64,000 nt of DNA from Volvariella volvacea V23 (Eukaryota; Basidiomycota; Agaricomycetes; Agaricales; Pluteaceae), in the NCBI GenBank assembly GCA_000349905.1, contig KB722737.1, positions 705,327-769,326 on the forward strand, written 5' to 3'. A program made the position numbers and the translations under genes. The notes beneath the pieces are model-generated. The model was not told where the DNA came from. It searched no databases and worked only from the letters and a program-made list of their open reading frames with translations. Shown here piece after piece: positions 48,870 to 61,508 of the stretch (positions are counted from its first letter, which is position 1; every line of letters starts with the position of its first letter).

Positions 48870-50521
48870 TCATGTAGTACCAGATTTGGCTGTCAGGGCC
48901 TTTAACCGCTGTCGTAGAGGGCTATTCCCTCTTTCCATGGGTTTAGTCTGTGGGAGAGGGACCTTATCCTCTTCGTGATGGTAGAAGGAAAGCGGGGGTG
49001 AAGTTTCGGGTGCTGTAAACACACGGTGCCGTTGGATACCCAGATCGCCTTCTCCAACCTCCTCCACGGTTTCTTCTACAACAGCAACTCGTGTCCACCG
49101 CCTGTATCGTGTATACTGCAATGCGCAAAATCAGCCATGAGCTCCGGGATCCAACAGCTTATGCTCACCTTGCCCATTCCACCTTTAGGGCCTTGGCCCT
49201 CCCACTTATTATCGCCATACACCCACCCATCCACATCTGTGCATGGCTCTTGTTCATCTCTATCTCCGTCGTCGTGACTGTGACTTTCACTCTCCGTAGT
49301 GCCGTCACTTGCATTGGACAACAAACTCGTTGTGCTACCAGAATCATTAATCTTACTGGCGCTCTTCATTAGCTTACTTGCGTTTGAGGCAACATTAGCA
49401 CTAAGCGAGCTTCCAGTACCATTTGCTGCGGTTCCATCCTCCTTGACACTAGGCAATGGTTTCTCCACTCTACTCACTTGACCATTGTTCCCCTCTTTTC
49501 TGACCATTACCCTCCACTCTGGCTCCTCCCAACGCCATCTAGCTGTCCTTTTCACTCTGCCCTTCCCAGTTGGGTTGGGTAGGTATATCACAGTTTCATC
49601 GGGCAAAGTAAAGGCATTGGGTGGTGAAACGGCTTGTTGGTTTGTTGAGCACCATGATGGCCGTTCGCCGGGGAGCAAAGCAGCAATCCAGTCGAGTCCA
49701 ACCCACCAGCGTTGGTTTTCATATACAGTGAAAAGGAAGCGCAGTGAATTGGTGGGCGAAGGGGCAACTGATGTGGGGTGTTGAGAAAAGGCACTCGGTG
49801 CAAGAGGTATTCCAGTTATCTTGGACCAGACGTAATATGTCGACCAACGGAACCACGCGCTTGACCATATTGTTGAGCGGAGAACAGTGGCCCAAGGTGC
49901 ACGCCATGTCAGAAATATAGAACCTAGGATAGCGATGATAGTTCTGAGGGAGATGTGGCGAGTGAGAAAGAGATATGGGATGTATAATATAGTAGTTGTT
50001 CGTAGAAGAGTATAAAAGGGATAGTGTGGGGTTGGGGGAAATCGAGGAAGGAGCGATTTAATCGTGTTAAGGTCATTGATTGTTGCTTGGATGGCTTGTT
50101 CGGTAACCAATGGTGGGGACACTGGGGGTTGAGATTGCTTATAATGGGATTCTTTCCGATGGGAATAGAGTATGGACAGCATAATTATGGGCACGAGATA
50201 CCTAATGGTAGATCAGGCACCAAACACGAAGGAGGAAAGCGGGATATACCTCAACACGACGTCGAGGGAAAGACACAGTGCCCACCACAACGCTAGGGCG
50301 AGCCAGCTCTCGTACCATGAAGAGGACTTCCAAGAGGAAACTTGAGCGAAGAAGCGAATTCGTGAGATATACGGGGAAAGATTGACGAGAATTGCAGCAA
50401 GATGTGGTGGTACACTGTTCAAAAAATCCAGGACGTTTGTCACAGGAGTGAGGGCGACGGACGCGGAACGTTTTGCATGCTGGTCGGTGGCCAACGACGA
50501 TGGCGACGACTGCGGAGCCAT
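48870..50521 (-). CDS. PEX28/PEX24-like peroxisomal membrane protein with dysferlin domain
   Basis: Integral peroxisomal membrane protein of the Pex24/Pex28-32 group, which sets peroxisome number and ER contacts. Three exons on the minus strand (50521-50250, 50201-49169, 49115-48870) give 516 residues. The N-terminal third is hydrophobic: LALALWWALCLSLDVVLRY, YLVPIIMLSILYS and a later segment with FLTRHISLRTIIAILGSIFL. The split dysferlin motif follows: RFLFTVYENQRWWVGLDW and the W-rich ARWRWEEPEWRV, then, after a Ser-rich insert, DVDGWVYGDNKWEGQGPKGG and YTRYRRWTRVAVV across the last intron. The C-tail is charged. Which Pex number applies cannot be told by sight. Confidence 0.88.
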
Positions 50522-50617
50522 CTCGAGCTTGCTCCAGAGTGTTGGTGGGAGCTAGCAAGGGTGATGAAATCACATGCCTCGCACTGCAATGCCATAATTC
50601 ATCCTCCCATCCTCCAT
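50522..50617. promoter_or_regulatory. 96-bp divergent promoter (PEX28-like / GPI18)
   Basis: The two start codons lie 96 bp apart on opposite strands, the tightest divergent pair of the window. Leaders must be very short or overlap. Confidence 0.5.
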
Positions 50618-52110
50618 ATGTCCATCACCACCACCCGACACAGCGACCCCAGCAGGGACGACAACGAACAACGACGGCACCGCCGTGTCCTTTTGCTGTT
50701 GACATTGCTTTCTCGCTCACTGTCTACTTCGCTTATCTATCTAGCCAGTCATTTTCTCCCTCTCTTCGATAGCTCGCCCAAGTTACTGCAACTCCATGAG
50801 CTAGCAGCACCGCATCTACGATGGGATACCTTCCACTTCCTTTCTATCGCGCAAAATGGCTATGCCTATGAGCAGCAGTGGGCATTCATGCCTGGTGTAC
50901 CCCTGGTCATGCGGTTTATCGGAAAGCTAATGCCATACACCGCCGTGCCCCCCACAGCATCTGACCTGCTCCTGTCGGGAGCACTCGCGGTCCTAGCGTG
51001 CGATTGCACACATACCCTTTACATGCTATCGTTGCACCATCTTGGCTCGGCAAATCTCGCCTTCATTGCGTCTGCACTATCACTAATACCCAGCGGTCCT
51101 GCAACACTTCACTTCACCCCGTATGCTGAACCCTTTTTCACATATCTATCGTACAAAGGTAAGCTTGTTTTTGATTCATTAAGCAAGCTCAGATGCCATG
51201 TTCTATAGGGATGCTACACGCGTCGCATTCACAGTGGCTCTTGGCCACGATCTGCTTTGCATTAGCTACTGCATTCCGTTCAAATGGGGTTCTTTTGGGC
51301 GGCTTTCTTATTTGGGGAATCATTGCACGCCCATTTCTGGAACGGCGAACGGTATGTTGTGTTAATACCATGCCTTCTGTGACGATCACTCACGTCATGC
51401 TGTTAAAGGTCTCCATATCCGCGTTGTGTCAAGCACTAATTTTCACCTCAGTCGTTTCCACACCATTCATCTATCACAATTATACGGCGTATACTACTTT
51501 CTGCGTCAACAAGGTTTCTAGTGTCTCAATCAACTCAGCAGCATCTATAGCATCATCAAAGCCTGCGTGGTGCTCAAATACGTTCCCGATAATATACAGT
51601 CATGTTCAATCGACCTACTGGAATGTCGGCTTCTTGCGATATTGGACCGCCTCACAACTACCCAATTTTGCAATTGCTGCTCCCCCTCTGCTCCTGCTTT
51701 TCTCCTTCAGTATACGACATGTGTCTCGGATCTTTATCCCTCAAATGAAGGCGTACATATCGACACTCGCGTTCACACACACACCGGGCCAGCGACGTGT
51801 TCCAGCGGACGCATTCCCGAGATCTTTCCCTGTGGCATCAGTTAACAGCATTTTTCATTCATACTCACCATTCTTGTCTCCGTCCCTCACCCCTCACGTT
51901 ATTCATTCGCTGGTTTTCTGTTCGGTGCTTCTATTAGCATCGCACACACAGATCGTTCTGCGATTAGCTGCTTCCATGCCTCTGACCTACTGGGCTGCAG
52001 CTCGGTTGATGGTAGAAAAGCCGATTTGGGGTTTCGCATGGGTTATGTGGAATCTGGTCTGGTCCAGTGTTTCTGTCGTGCTCTGGACTGTTTTTTTGCC
52101 GCCTGCTTGA
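50618..52110 (+). CDS. GPI18: GPI mannosyltransferase 2 (PIG-V/GPI18)
   Basis: Adds the second mannose to the GPI anchor precursor in the ER lumen. Exons 50618-51158 and 51209-52110 give about 480 residues; a 57-nt segment (51353-51409: GTATGT donor, AAG end, no stop) may be a further in-frame intron, leaving about 461. Family features: VLLLLTLLSRSLSTSLIYLA as first helix, then LRWDTFHFLSIAQNGYAYE with the conserved acidic residue in the luminal loop, QQWAFMPGVPL, SLIPSGPATLHFTPYAEPFF, FRSNGVLLGGFLIW. Then WCSNTFPIIYSHVQSTYW with NVGFLRYW and QLPNFAIAAPPLLLL. Many hydrophobic helices throughout. The ATG at 50618 is the first with a fitting frame. Confidence 0.92.
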
Positions 52111-53540
52111 AACGTATCCTAGTGCGATATCGTCGAGATCCAACTTGGCGTATGAAGAGTCATGGTGGATCTCGATATTTAATCCATAGGATTCTAGATT
52201 CCCTTCGCGGTGGTATAATGATTTCGTTCGTATGGGTTGTCCGAATAGCTTCTGAAATCTGTTCAAAGTGGATCAAGAATTTGATTTAGTACGCATTCGT
52301 TACCGTTATCCACAAAAGGGAGTGCCTGACCTTCAGCGCCTTAGCCGTGGACACTTACCCAAGAACGTGGTGGAAATCCTGAGTTCATGCCGGCCGACGT
52401 TGGATAATCATGCCTTGAAAATATACTCTCGCTGTACTAAATACGATTGGCCCGGAATCTGCCGTATTATTTAGTACTGCTACTCAAAAACAAGTTGGAT
52501 ACAAGTTGTTGTCTTGCGACGTCGATAAGTATGACGGATAATCAGGTAGTCCATTCTAGAGTCTTTCATCAAAATGTCGCAACCGCTGCTCAAAATATGA
52601 TCTCAAGGTCCGCACTCGCGTTTATATAGTCCAGGCCGAAAAATCAAGCTTAGCGACGCCAATATTAGGATTGAAACTGGGCCTAGGTCTGTAGAACATT
52701 TGCTTCTCAGATCCGCCGGTGTTCCGTTCTGCCAGTCTGTCAAGTGCTGCTCCACGCACGCGATGCGTGTTATATACGACGCACACTGAGCGATTATTGC
52801 GGACCGGAATTATCAGTGCCAGAAATAGATTATGTGGATTGCGACGATCATCACTCTAGGAAGATGGTTTTGATCAAGTGCTTTGTGCAGATCCTGTCTG
52901 CTCTACTCTTATGGACAAAACTTGACGACAAACGTGCTCATGTTTTGCGTTTTCAACGTCGGACCTGATGATTAGCGACGAGCTCGGCCCCTTCTTCTGA
53001 GACTTGCATTTGTCGGATTTCCCAGAACACCTTGTAAAACTGTCCCGACTAGCCATTTGTTTCAATTTAATTGCAACACCAGTAAGCACAAACTACATCT
53101 CCATCATCTATTGCCACAACTCTGGGTCGCATTCCTCACAGATGACAGATCTTGTTTTATGGTCCGTGCAATAAGCGATTTTTTATGCTGCACGGCACGC
53201 AAAGACGTGACTACTTCCATTGCTGTGGGCTGTGCGACAACACAGGCCCGCTGTGAAACAGTTCTCACAACCGATGGTACAATGTGGAGCAGTGGTCAGG
53301 TCGTCAGTTTCGCCATTTCGTTGTGCATTGCGACAACCTAGACTCACGGTGACCCATCCATATGGATATGTTGCCTGCATATATGCGCACTTCTCGGTGG
53401 CCATGATGGAGCTACGTTGCTGGTATATAAGGCCTTGAAAGCATCTCCTTAGTTCAGCAGAACAGCATCGTTTTCTTCTAGCAAGCCCACTAACCTCCTC
53501 GAAGCCTACTACTCTCATCCTCTTTACCTTAAGCAAAAAA
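52111..53540. other. 1.4-kb gap between GPI18 and the D-amino-acid oxidase
   Basis: Only short frames, none with domain character. A TATA box at 53424-53432 and a CT-rich leader with an A7 run before the ATG belong to the oxidase. I see no RNA gene. Confidence 0.5.
53424..53432 (+). promoter_or_regulatory. TATA box of the D-amino-acid oxidase gene
   Basis: TATATAAGG lies 109 bp upstream of the ATG at 53541, a common spacing in basidiomycetes. Confidence 0.6.
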
Positions 53541-55104
53541 ATGACCGCCCCAGCACCTTCCGTCTTCCTCTCTCATGTCAATGGAGAACTGGTTCTCAAC
53601 TACGGTACCAACCCCGCACTTTCTGTGCCACCATCCAAACGTGTGCTAGTCATCGGTGGTGGTGTCACTGGTTTAACGGTCAGCACATCCTTTTGCTATA
53701 GAACTCTTGTCCTGATGTGCTATTGTATAGACCGCATGGGCACTGCTTGACGCAGGCTACGACGTTACCGTCATTTCAGAAAAATGGGCCTCGTTGGAGG
53801 ACCGTATAACTTCCCAAATCGCTGGCGCTTTGTAAGTACACCCTACTAGTTGCCATGCATTAATCTCACCATACCTCTTAACTTAGGTGGGAGTGGCCCC
53901 CTGCGGTGTGCGGCAAGCACACCAACCTGATCTCGTTGGACAACTCCAAGAAGTGGTGTATGACGACTTATCGCGCGCTAGACCGCTTAATGAATTTGGT
54001 GCCTGTCGAGGAACACGGAGTTCGCATGAGAATGGCCAATTTCTTCTTCGAGCAGCAATTAGAGAAGATGCCTGGTCAATTGGAAAAGATGCTCGAAATT
54101 CAAGAAGTCACAGATGTGGGTTTTGTTCCTTGGCTACTGCTCGTCGAGTGGATAAATTGGCTGACTGTCTTTTTTCCCCTCTACCTCTAGATTCAAGGAT
54201 TCCTTCGTGATCCTACTCTTGTCACTCAACATGCTGTCAATCAAAAAGCTGGAGTTGTAGACTCTTACCGCCACCTTGCACCAGTGATCGACACCGACCA
54301 ATACATGCAATGGCTCCGCAAAACTGTCTTGTCCAAAGGCGGTCACCTGATCACCGAACGCATCGACGGCGACCTCCTCAAGCAAGAGGATAAACTGTTG
54401 GCGAAATACGGTGTCTCGGCCATCATCAACGCCACGGGTTTGAGCGCATACGAGACAGCTTCAGATAAGACCGTCGTTCCCCTGAGGGGAGCCTTGATTA
54501 GGGTTATTAATGACGGCAAGGTGTTCCCGAAGGTTGAGGAAGCGCTCTGTGTGTCTCATGACGATACACATGGCGCTGAAGCTGAAGATATTGTCTTCAT
54601 CGTTCCCAGGAATGATAAAACGTTGATCCTTGGAGGTAAGCACAGCTTGGGACACTTTTATACGTGTAATTGGAATTAACATGTCACCTCAATGCAATTT
54701 CAGGGCTTGTACAACCATATGTACATACACTCGATCTCACTATCAACAGCCCCGAAATCGTTCGCATGAGAGAGAGGTGCAACAACTTCGTCCCTGGGCT
54801 GGAGAACGCAGAACTGGATCCTGTACCCTTCGTACAAGGCCTTCGTCCATTCCGTGATTCTAACGTTCGAGTTGAGAGGGAACAGAGGAAGAAGACTAGC
54901 GGAAGCAAGAGCAGAATTATCCACTCTTATGGTCAGGGCGGAAGTGGATTCACCCTCTCGTAAGTATCCTTGCCCGTGTCTGCCTCTCACGATCGGCTGA
55001 CTTGCATCTGCGATAGGTTGGGTTGTGCTGGGGATGTACTCTCTTTATTGCAGAGTATCGAGGCTGAGGACATAGCAGGAGGAGCAGTCCAAGCCCATCT
55101 CTAA
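53541..55104 (+). CDS. D-amino-acid oxidase (FAD-dependent, peroxisomal)
   Basis: Oxidises D-amino acids to keto acids with H2O2 release. Six exons (53541-53678, 53731-53831, 53887-54115, 54191-54635, 54704-54959, 55017-55104) give 418 residues. The FAD-binding Rossmann motif VLVIGGGVTGLTTAWALL, followed by DAGYDVTVISEKW, is split by the first intron. ITSQIAGALWEWPPAVCG follows. VVPLRGALIRV and the C-terminal HSYGQGGSGFTLSLGCAGDV are DAAO hallmarks. The protein ends in Ala-His-Leu, which fits the PTS1 consensus for peroxisome import. The ATG follows an A-rich leader and is the first in frame. Confidence 0.95.
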
Positions 55105-55385
55105 TGCCTTCACGGTATCCACTGGTGCCTGCGTGGAAGCCTCACTTTATATATTTTATCTGATGTAATTTCCTATCTCTTTGTATCTGCCTAGACACCC
55201 TGTGTTTACTCTCACCAATCGCTCTCCTGCATAACTAATAGAATTATCATTAAACACATCATCTGTTAATAGCTGCGCATACGAGTGCATCGTCAAGAAA
55301 AGAAATGTAGGAAATTATAGGCTGTGAACGCTATACAATGTCTTTGCACGGGACGAAGTCACAACAAAGCGGTTAAGGGGATATG

Positions 55386-58300
55386 TCATGGAGTATCTGT
55401 GCTCGATGGTTCTGCGACGGCTACATCCTATTGCGAGTGTTTTTAGATTCTGAGGTTACATATAAACGAGATGACATACAGATGTAGCTGCAAAGGATGC
55501 AGAGGGAAGCTGCACATGGGCCACAATGGGTTGGCTAACGTCCGGCTCTACAGACTCTAGGTGCGGTGGTTCTGATGCTGAAGTCGTGACTGCCGCCACA
55601 GAAGCTGAGCGACCTTGACTACTTGCGGAGGGCGGCATCATTTCAGGTGGGAGTCGATTCATTGACAATTTTAATGAAGCCCTTGGCTGGAAGGTGGCTA
55701 ATACAGATTGGACGCTGTTGGCAGCTAAGGGAGAAAATGCTGCAGGACTCTCCGTAGCATTTACCATTTTCTGGCTCTCGGTGCCGCTATTTCCCCTATG
55801 GATATCATCTACTGAGAATGCAGAAAGATCCAGGGTATAGGTTGTTGGGACAGATTTTTGCGATAGCTTGAGCCACGGAATTTGGTATCCCCCCCGACCC
55901 AGCCTTATTGTGGAAGCGGTGTCAATATCCAGCACACCAAGAGGAACAATACCCAGTGTGACAGCGGCTCCCTGCGGCAAGAATACATTATCAAATATGG
56001 GAGAGAATCGAGATTCGTGGGCAGGAATGACGAAATTATCGAATGGCTGACTGAATTGAGAAAGGATAGTGCCATCGACACCCCCGTCAGATTGAACGAA
56101 TTCAATAACGAGGTCCACATCTAATGGGTTTGTCACCTGGGTGGGATATAAGCGGCTGCTTGGACGTCCTAATATGAATTTACCTCAAAATTGGCCGAAA
56201 CTAGGTTGGTAATCAGTGTATCGAGTGTGATGGTTACGTTGACCTGAGTGATCAGATTTGGTTGGTTAAGCCCTGAGTGTGATGTCAGTGTGATAATCTC
56301 AGATGAGGTGGTCGTAATTAGAGGCATACCGGTCAGGGAGCTGGATAGCTTAAGACCTGCTAGAGCTGGCTGGAGGGATTCAAATGGAGTGCTTTGAGCA
56401 TCGCCCTGAATGGTTAATGGAATCTCATCTAGCGTAGAAAGGAAATCGGCCAAGAATGCCTTATGGGGATTCAGTTACACATATAGAAGTGCATCCATGA
56501 GTACATACTTGTGCAACGGTGTCATTCGCTTCTGCTGGTCGATAATGGAATTCAGTTTGAACGTAGTTACCTCCGGGTGATAAATTGAAAGGCTGAGAGT
56601 ATTAGGATTATTATTTAGTGCCAGCACTATGCTTGCGTAGGAACGTACGTCGATAACCGCCCTTCCAATCGTCACGCCATTGTGGATGACTGGGAATGAG
56701 ATATCCACAGTTTCCAACGAAATATTGGAAGGATTGTGCAGCATCGTCGTAAGAGGTGAAACAATGAACTCGTTTCCATTGGCACCGCCGCTACCTGCAA
56801 TAGTAACATTAGATAGCTCCGCGACTCCTCCAAACGAGCCAAAGCCTGGCAAGCGATGAAGCAAGTGTAAATGCAACTTGATATACTTCCTCACCTTTTA
56901 GGCTGGAAGGCACATCAAATGGGATGTCCGAAATAGGGATATCGCCGATTGTCGTTGCAGTGACGTCCGCGGTACCCTTGAGATTGACTTCGAGTTCACC
57001 CTGAGGCGTAACTTGAGCAAACATTGCTTGGAATGCTTCCTTATTTAGTGCTTTCAACGGTTGATCAATGAAGCTAATGATAAGGTCTGCGATGTTCCCA
57101 GTAGAAACGTCTCCATTAGCAGAGACTTTGGGCAGCACCAGCTGTCTAACGCGTGAGATCCCAAGTAGGAGTCATTGCACGGAAAAACATACTTGTGCAA
57201 CGTCGATGCCTTGGGCATTTAAAACGATGTTCTGCCCTGCTTCGATAACTTGGAGAGAAAAACCGAAGGGATTCTTATATTGCGCCAAGGTGAAGCTGGA
57301 GCTAGCGGGAGGTGCGAATGCCTCATCTTGATTCTGAATCTTTACACCGAGGTCATTTAGTTGAATTGCTTGAATAACCTGTGTGTTGTGATAAGGCATC
57401 ACGCGCCAGATGATAGGGATAATATGACAACTGACATCGAACTTCTGCCCAGATAGGGTTGCGTCTAGCGACAAGGTCTTGAAAGCTGTGGGCAGCCATG
57501 CAATAGGGTCGCCTGACCCAGTGGGCATTATGGAGTCTCCTTTGGCAATTACCGTCTGATTTTTTCCCGCTAAGAAGTTAGAGAATAATGCGCCAATGCG
57601 ATCCAAGTCCTGGCCAAATTGAGGGACGATTCGTCCAGTAAGGTGCGATACAGTCTCTGAGCTTGCTTGGAGGAAGAGATTGCTGCTGGTCAGTGCTACA
57701 AAGCAGTGAGCAAAGGTGTTATAGTTCACAATCATGGGTGTCAACTTACGCCCGATAAGTGTATCATCAATAAAAGTTTGGAAGCCAACAGTCCCCAACT
57801 CAATACCAATCTCTGATAAAAATGGTTAAAAGGATAAGCGAACGGACGTAAGTTAAGGGAACGCACGAGATTGAGATGGTATGAGAGCATTTGTTTCAAG
57901 GTAAATACCCCCAGCTGGGTCATCACCCGGTAGTTGAAAGTTGTTAATTGAAAGACCGGGGAAGCCGTTGAATGCACGGAAAGTTACGTTCTTCGTCAGT
58001 GATACGTTATCGAAAATGGTGCCCAATGCCGTGACTCTTAGTTTTGGCGTTGAAATCGTCCAGTCAAAGCTGGGAGAATGAAGTAAGAACGTCGCGAAGT
58101 TACCAAATCTGAGGATGGTTTAGTGCATGTAAAAGTTTACAGGGTGGTAGTGTCTTACTCATCTAGATCTAAGATTTCTAGTCGGACGCTAGTTCTGTAA
58201 TCAGGGACGCCGTCGATGGCTGCAGCACAAACTGCATTGAGTGTGTGAGTTATCACGTTTACAAAAGGAACACCTCACTCACTGGGTGGCAAATTAATTT

Positions 58301-61300
58301 GAGCAATGACGTGGTCCTCCCATGCAACACTGAGTAGCAGATTAGCTTCGTTATAAACGGCCAACGAGGTGACCTACGATACAGGCTCCACGAATTCAAT
58401 ATTCGCGTCCAGGGGCCCAAAATTGGTCAGAGACCCCGCAAGAGAGAGGTCAAATCCTGCGTTGGACAAGTTGCTGCCATATAGTTGTCAATTACTCCAA
58501 CCCAAAGAGGTCGGAATTTAGTACTGACGTTATGTTAGCTTCTTTGAAGGTCAAGACTGATTTATCTACGAGATGCTGCGTGACAGGGCCCGCTAGAGCT
58601 CCAATGAGGAATAGAACAGTTTCGTCAAGCTAGAAATTATATCAACCCCCGACATAATCTAATTCCACTCAAGACGTACAATAGCAGGCACAGAGGTCTG
58701 GGAAAAGGATATATCTGTTGCGACTAGATGTGGTTTAGTCAGCATTCTGAGTTACTCGAGCGTACGACGGGATAGACCTACAGTCGTCAAGTTTAACAGA
58801 AGAGTTTATCGCGAGGTCGACTCGCAACCCAGTGAGGGACCTCAGGATAGCCCCTACAGCATCAAATTGTCTGCCACTAATCGAACTGTGAGGCTAGGAG
58901 GGCATTTGAGCTATGCCATAACATACCTGACGCAAACAGGTGGACTTGTGTCAATAGTGCTCGTAACCTAGACGAACTCTGAGTAATAGGTTGTGTGATT
59001 CACGCCATACGTAACTTACGGGGGGTTTGAAGTCGGGATTGGTGAGCAAAAAAGCAAATAAAGAGATCAACGGACCTAAGTCCACGTCGTTCTGTCCAGA
59101 GGTTATTGTTAAGAGTTCAATAATAGAAACGGGATCCAAATTGAAGTTCAACGGTAGTGCAGGCGAGCTGACTTTGTTGTGGCCACCTGCATGAATCGGG
59201 TTGGAGGAGACGTCGACATTATCTATCTTGCCAAGGAGAATGTTATGGAAAGTTGCGGTGGCACCCACTCTGAGAAGGTTTATGCTGGCAGTGAAGGGAT
59301 TTGCTAAGACGAAAGATGCTGAAGCGACCCCACGTTGGGCAATGTTCGTGGGGAAGGTTAATGAGGTACTTTGGATAAGCATTTGGTGTATCGCTGGAAT
59401 TGTGACAGATAAAAGACGGATCTCTGAAAGTCCTTCCTTAAGAGAATTTATGAGTGTCGAATCCTGTGAGCCCAAAATAGAGGTGTCGGAGTTCACTCCT
59501 TGCAAGAAGTTCTGAAGAAGAGTGCGTCCCGCCGCAACAGCTGCGCCCTGTGGAGAGAAGTGGACATCTAAACAGAAAATTGAGTCGGGTAACAACACAT
59601 CCAATTGTATCGACATACCAATTGCATAGTCCGCTGCTCCAGGTATAATTTCTAGGTTATTCTGGATATATTATGTTATATAAATTGAAGATGCCACAAG
59701 ATCTATCACTTACGATGTTGACAGCTCCAATGGTTTGACCCCTGTTCGTAGTCATCGTGAGCGCGTATCACAAAGGCTGAAAAGGACAAATCCGACTGAC
59801 TGGAATTGAAGACCGAATGATACATCACCAGCACCTGCATCAATTTGCTTAGTATACTAGACGCAAGCCTCAGCCGTAGAAACTAACCAATTGTCAAATT
59901 GCTAGGGAAACGGTTAGTTTCGGGTATACGAGATAGCAGAAAACTTCATACCTCCTCGATTGGGCAAGACAGTGGCCACTTGGAGTGCACGTATGCCCTC
60001 ATTCAACCAGGATATCTGATAAACCGAATCAATAATCGATATGCCAGGACAATTTAAACTCAACTTACTCCACTTGGACCAGCACTCGCACCTTGTACTA
60101 TAACATTGCTATCCTTTCCTTGAATAAAGCTATTGAAGATATCTGATACTGCATCGAGTCCAGAGCTGGAGGATTGAGGCACCAAACGACCAGCAAGAGA
60201 AAGCTTTGTTGCAGATCCAGGTGCAAGCGAGACACTCCTGATACTGGCAACCGGTGCGATCATGGTATCACTAACGAAGGTTTGGAATCCAAGCGAGCTG
60301 AGTTCAATACCAACTTGTGTGGGCTAAAAAGACATTAGCAAGTGTCTCATTAAACGTCAGTTAAAGACTTACATTGGTGGTGGTAGCATCAAGTGTAAGT
60401 TGAATTCCACCAGCGGGATCATTTGCAGGCAAGTCAAAGTTGTCAATCTTCACTCCACCTTTCAGGCCATTGAAGCCCTTCAGTGTCACCTTTTTAGACA
60501 TCAAACTAATCCCAGGAACCTCAATGCCTGTGGCTGAATCAGATGCGTGCCCTCCAACAGTATCAGTATTACGAACCCAATGCATTGACTAAAATGAAAT
60601 TGGAATCAGAATGAGTATTGCTAGACATGATGTTAGCATACCTGTCAAATTGTCCCCACTTATTTCCCATTCGAAGGACTCTTCTGTGAGCAGTGCCCAA
60701 AAACTCCACAATCACATGAATACATGCCCAGAAAAACTAAATACCTGAGTGAAATCGGTGTGTTGGACATCCGCAACCGAGAATGCAGACTGCACATTCA
60801 ACGATGCACCTACGTCACCCGTAACTTGAACATTATCCATTTTGATATTACCAAGGGGCTTTCCGAGCCAGGACACTGTCAGTCCTGTAGGGAACGAAAT
60901 CCGTGCATCAACTGGCTCGACCAGGTTGGTTCGGGTCCCAAGCAGACAAACAAAAGTAAAATTACGCACATGGCCCTGCACTACTAATGCTTCCCACTAT
61001 CTTTGTCTCTATAGGATGCGCATTAGTTTAATTATCAACCGATTCAAGCCACTCGTACCGAAGGCCTCTTGTTCTGGATTCATGATAAGTACGCTCTCAA
61101 TGCTGCACTCCGTATGAGCGATGTTAATAGGGTTAGATCAAAGTACGTACCCAAGTTCGGAGCCACCAACAACCTGCTGAGCGATAGGTTGTGCAAGAAT
61201 AGGGAGAATGAGATTCAAAGTCTCGTCAGTCACAACAGGAACGCCAGCTTGCGTGAATTCGCAGCAACCGGCGTTCGATATCGCTGGGACGAATGGAAGG

Positions 61301-61316
61301 ACGTGTCATGACAGTT
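55386..61316 (-). CDS. DUF3712-family protein, apparently lacking its N-terminal part
   Basis: A large multi-exon minus-strand gene. Exons carry the family's beta-rich units, for example TLKGFNGLKGGVKIDNFDLP then ANDPAGGIQLTL (60361-60585), NPFTASINLLRVGATATFHN (in 58951-59616), RAFNGFPGLSINNFQLP then GDDPAGGIYLET (about 57890-57990) and AQLSGQ-like folds in 57172-57798. The last exon (55386-55427) ends in a Ser/Thr tail after a Ser/Ala/Pro-rich stretch. Related proteins as I remember them are long, start with a short cytoplasmic part and one membrane helix, and face the secretory lumen or cell surface. Here the most upstream recognisable coding (PVVTDETLNLILPILAQPIA, about 61250) corresponds to the middle of such proteins, opens at a stop near 61316 and has no in-frame ATG before it. 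A decayed or 5'-cut gene, or an unseen short first exon, would explain this. Function unknown. Confidence 0.6.
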
Positions 61317-61401
61317 TTGGAGAAGCAAGGCAGTGCGGGATCGAAATACTGCACCGCAGCAGCGTGGAGGAAACGAAGTTACGGAGGATCGTGAGACACC
61401 C

Positions 61402-61410
61402 TATAAAAGG
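61402..61410 (+). promoter_or_regulatory. TATA box of the protease-like gene
   Basis: TATAAAAGG lies 99 bp upstream of the ATG at 61509, with a CT-rich leader between. Confidence 0.6.
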
Positions 61411-61508
61411 ATCCCGCCCTTTTCCATCGCTCCCCAACTCATCCCCGTCGTCGAGTTACTTACCCGCGTTTTCTTACTACCACCTCGTGAACTGTTTTTC
61501 TCGCCACT

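Noticed and set aside
52026..52289. Open frame overlapping the GPI18 3' end
   Set aside because: Out-of-frame shadow of the GPI18 coding region that runs into the 3' flank; no domain.
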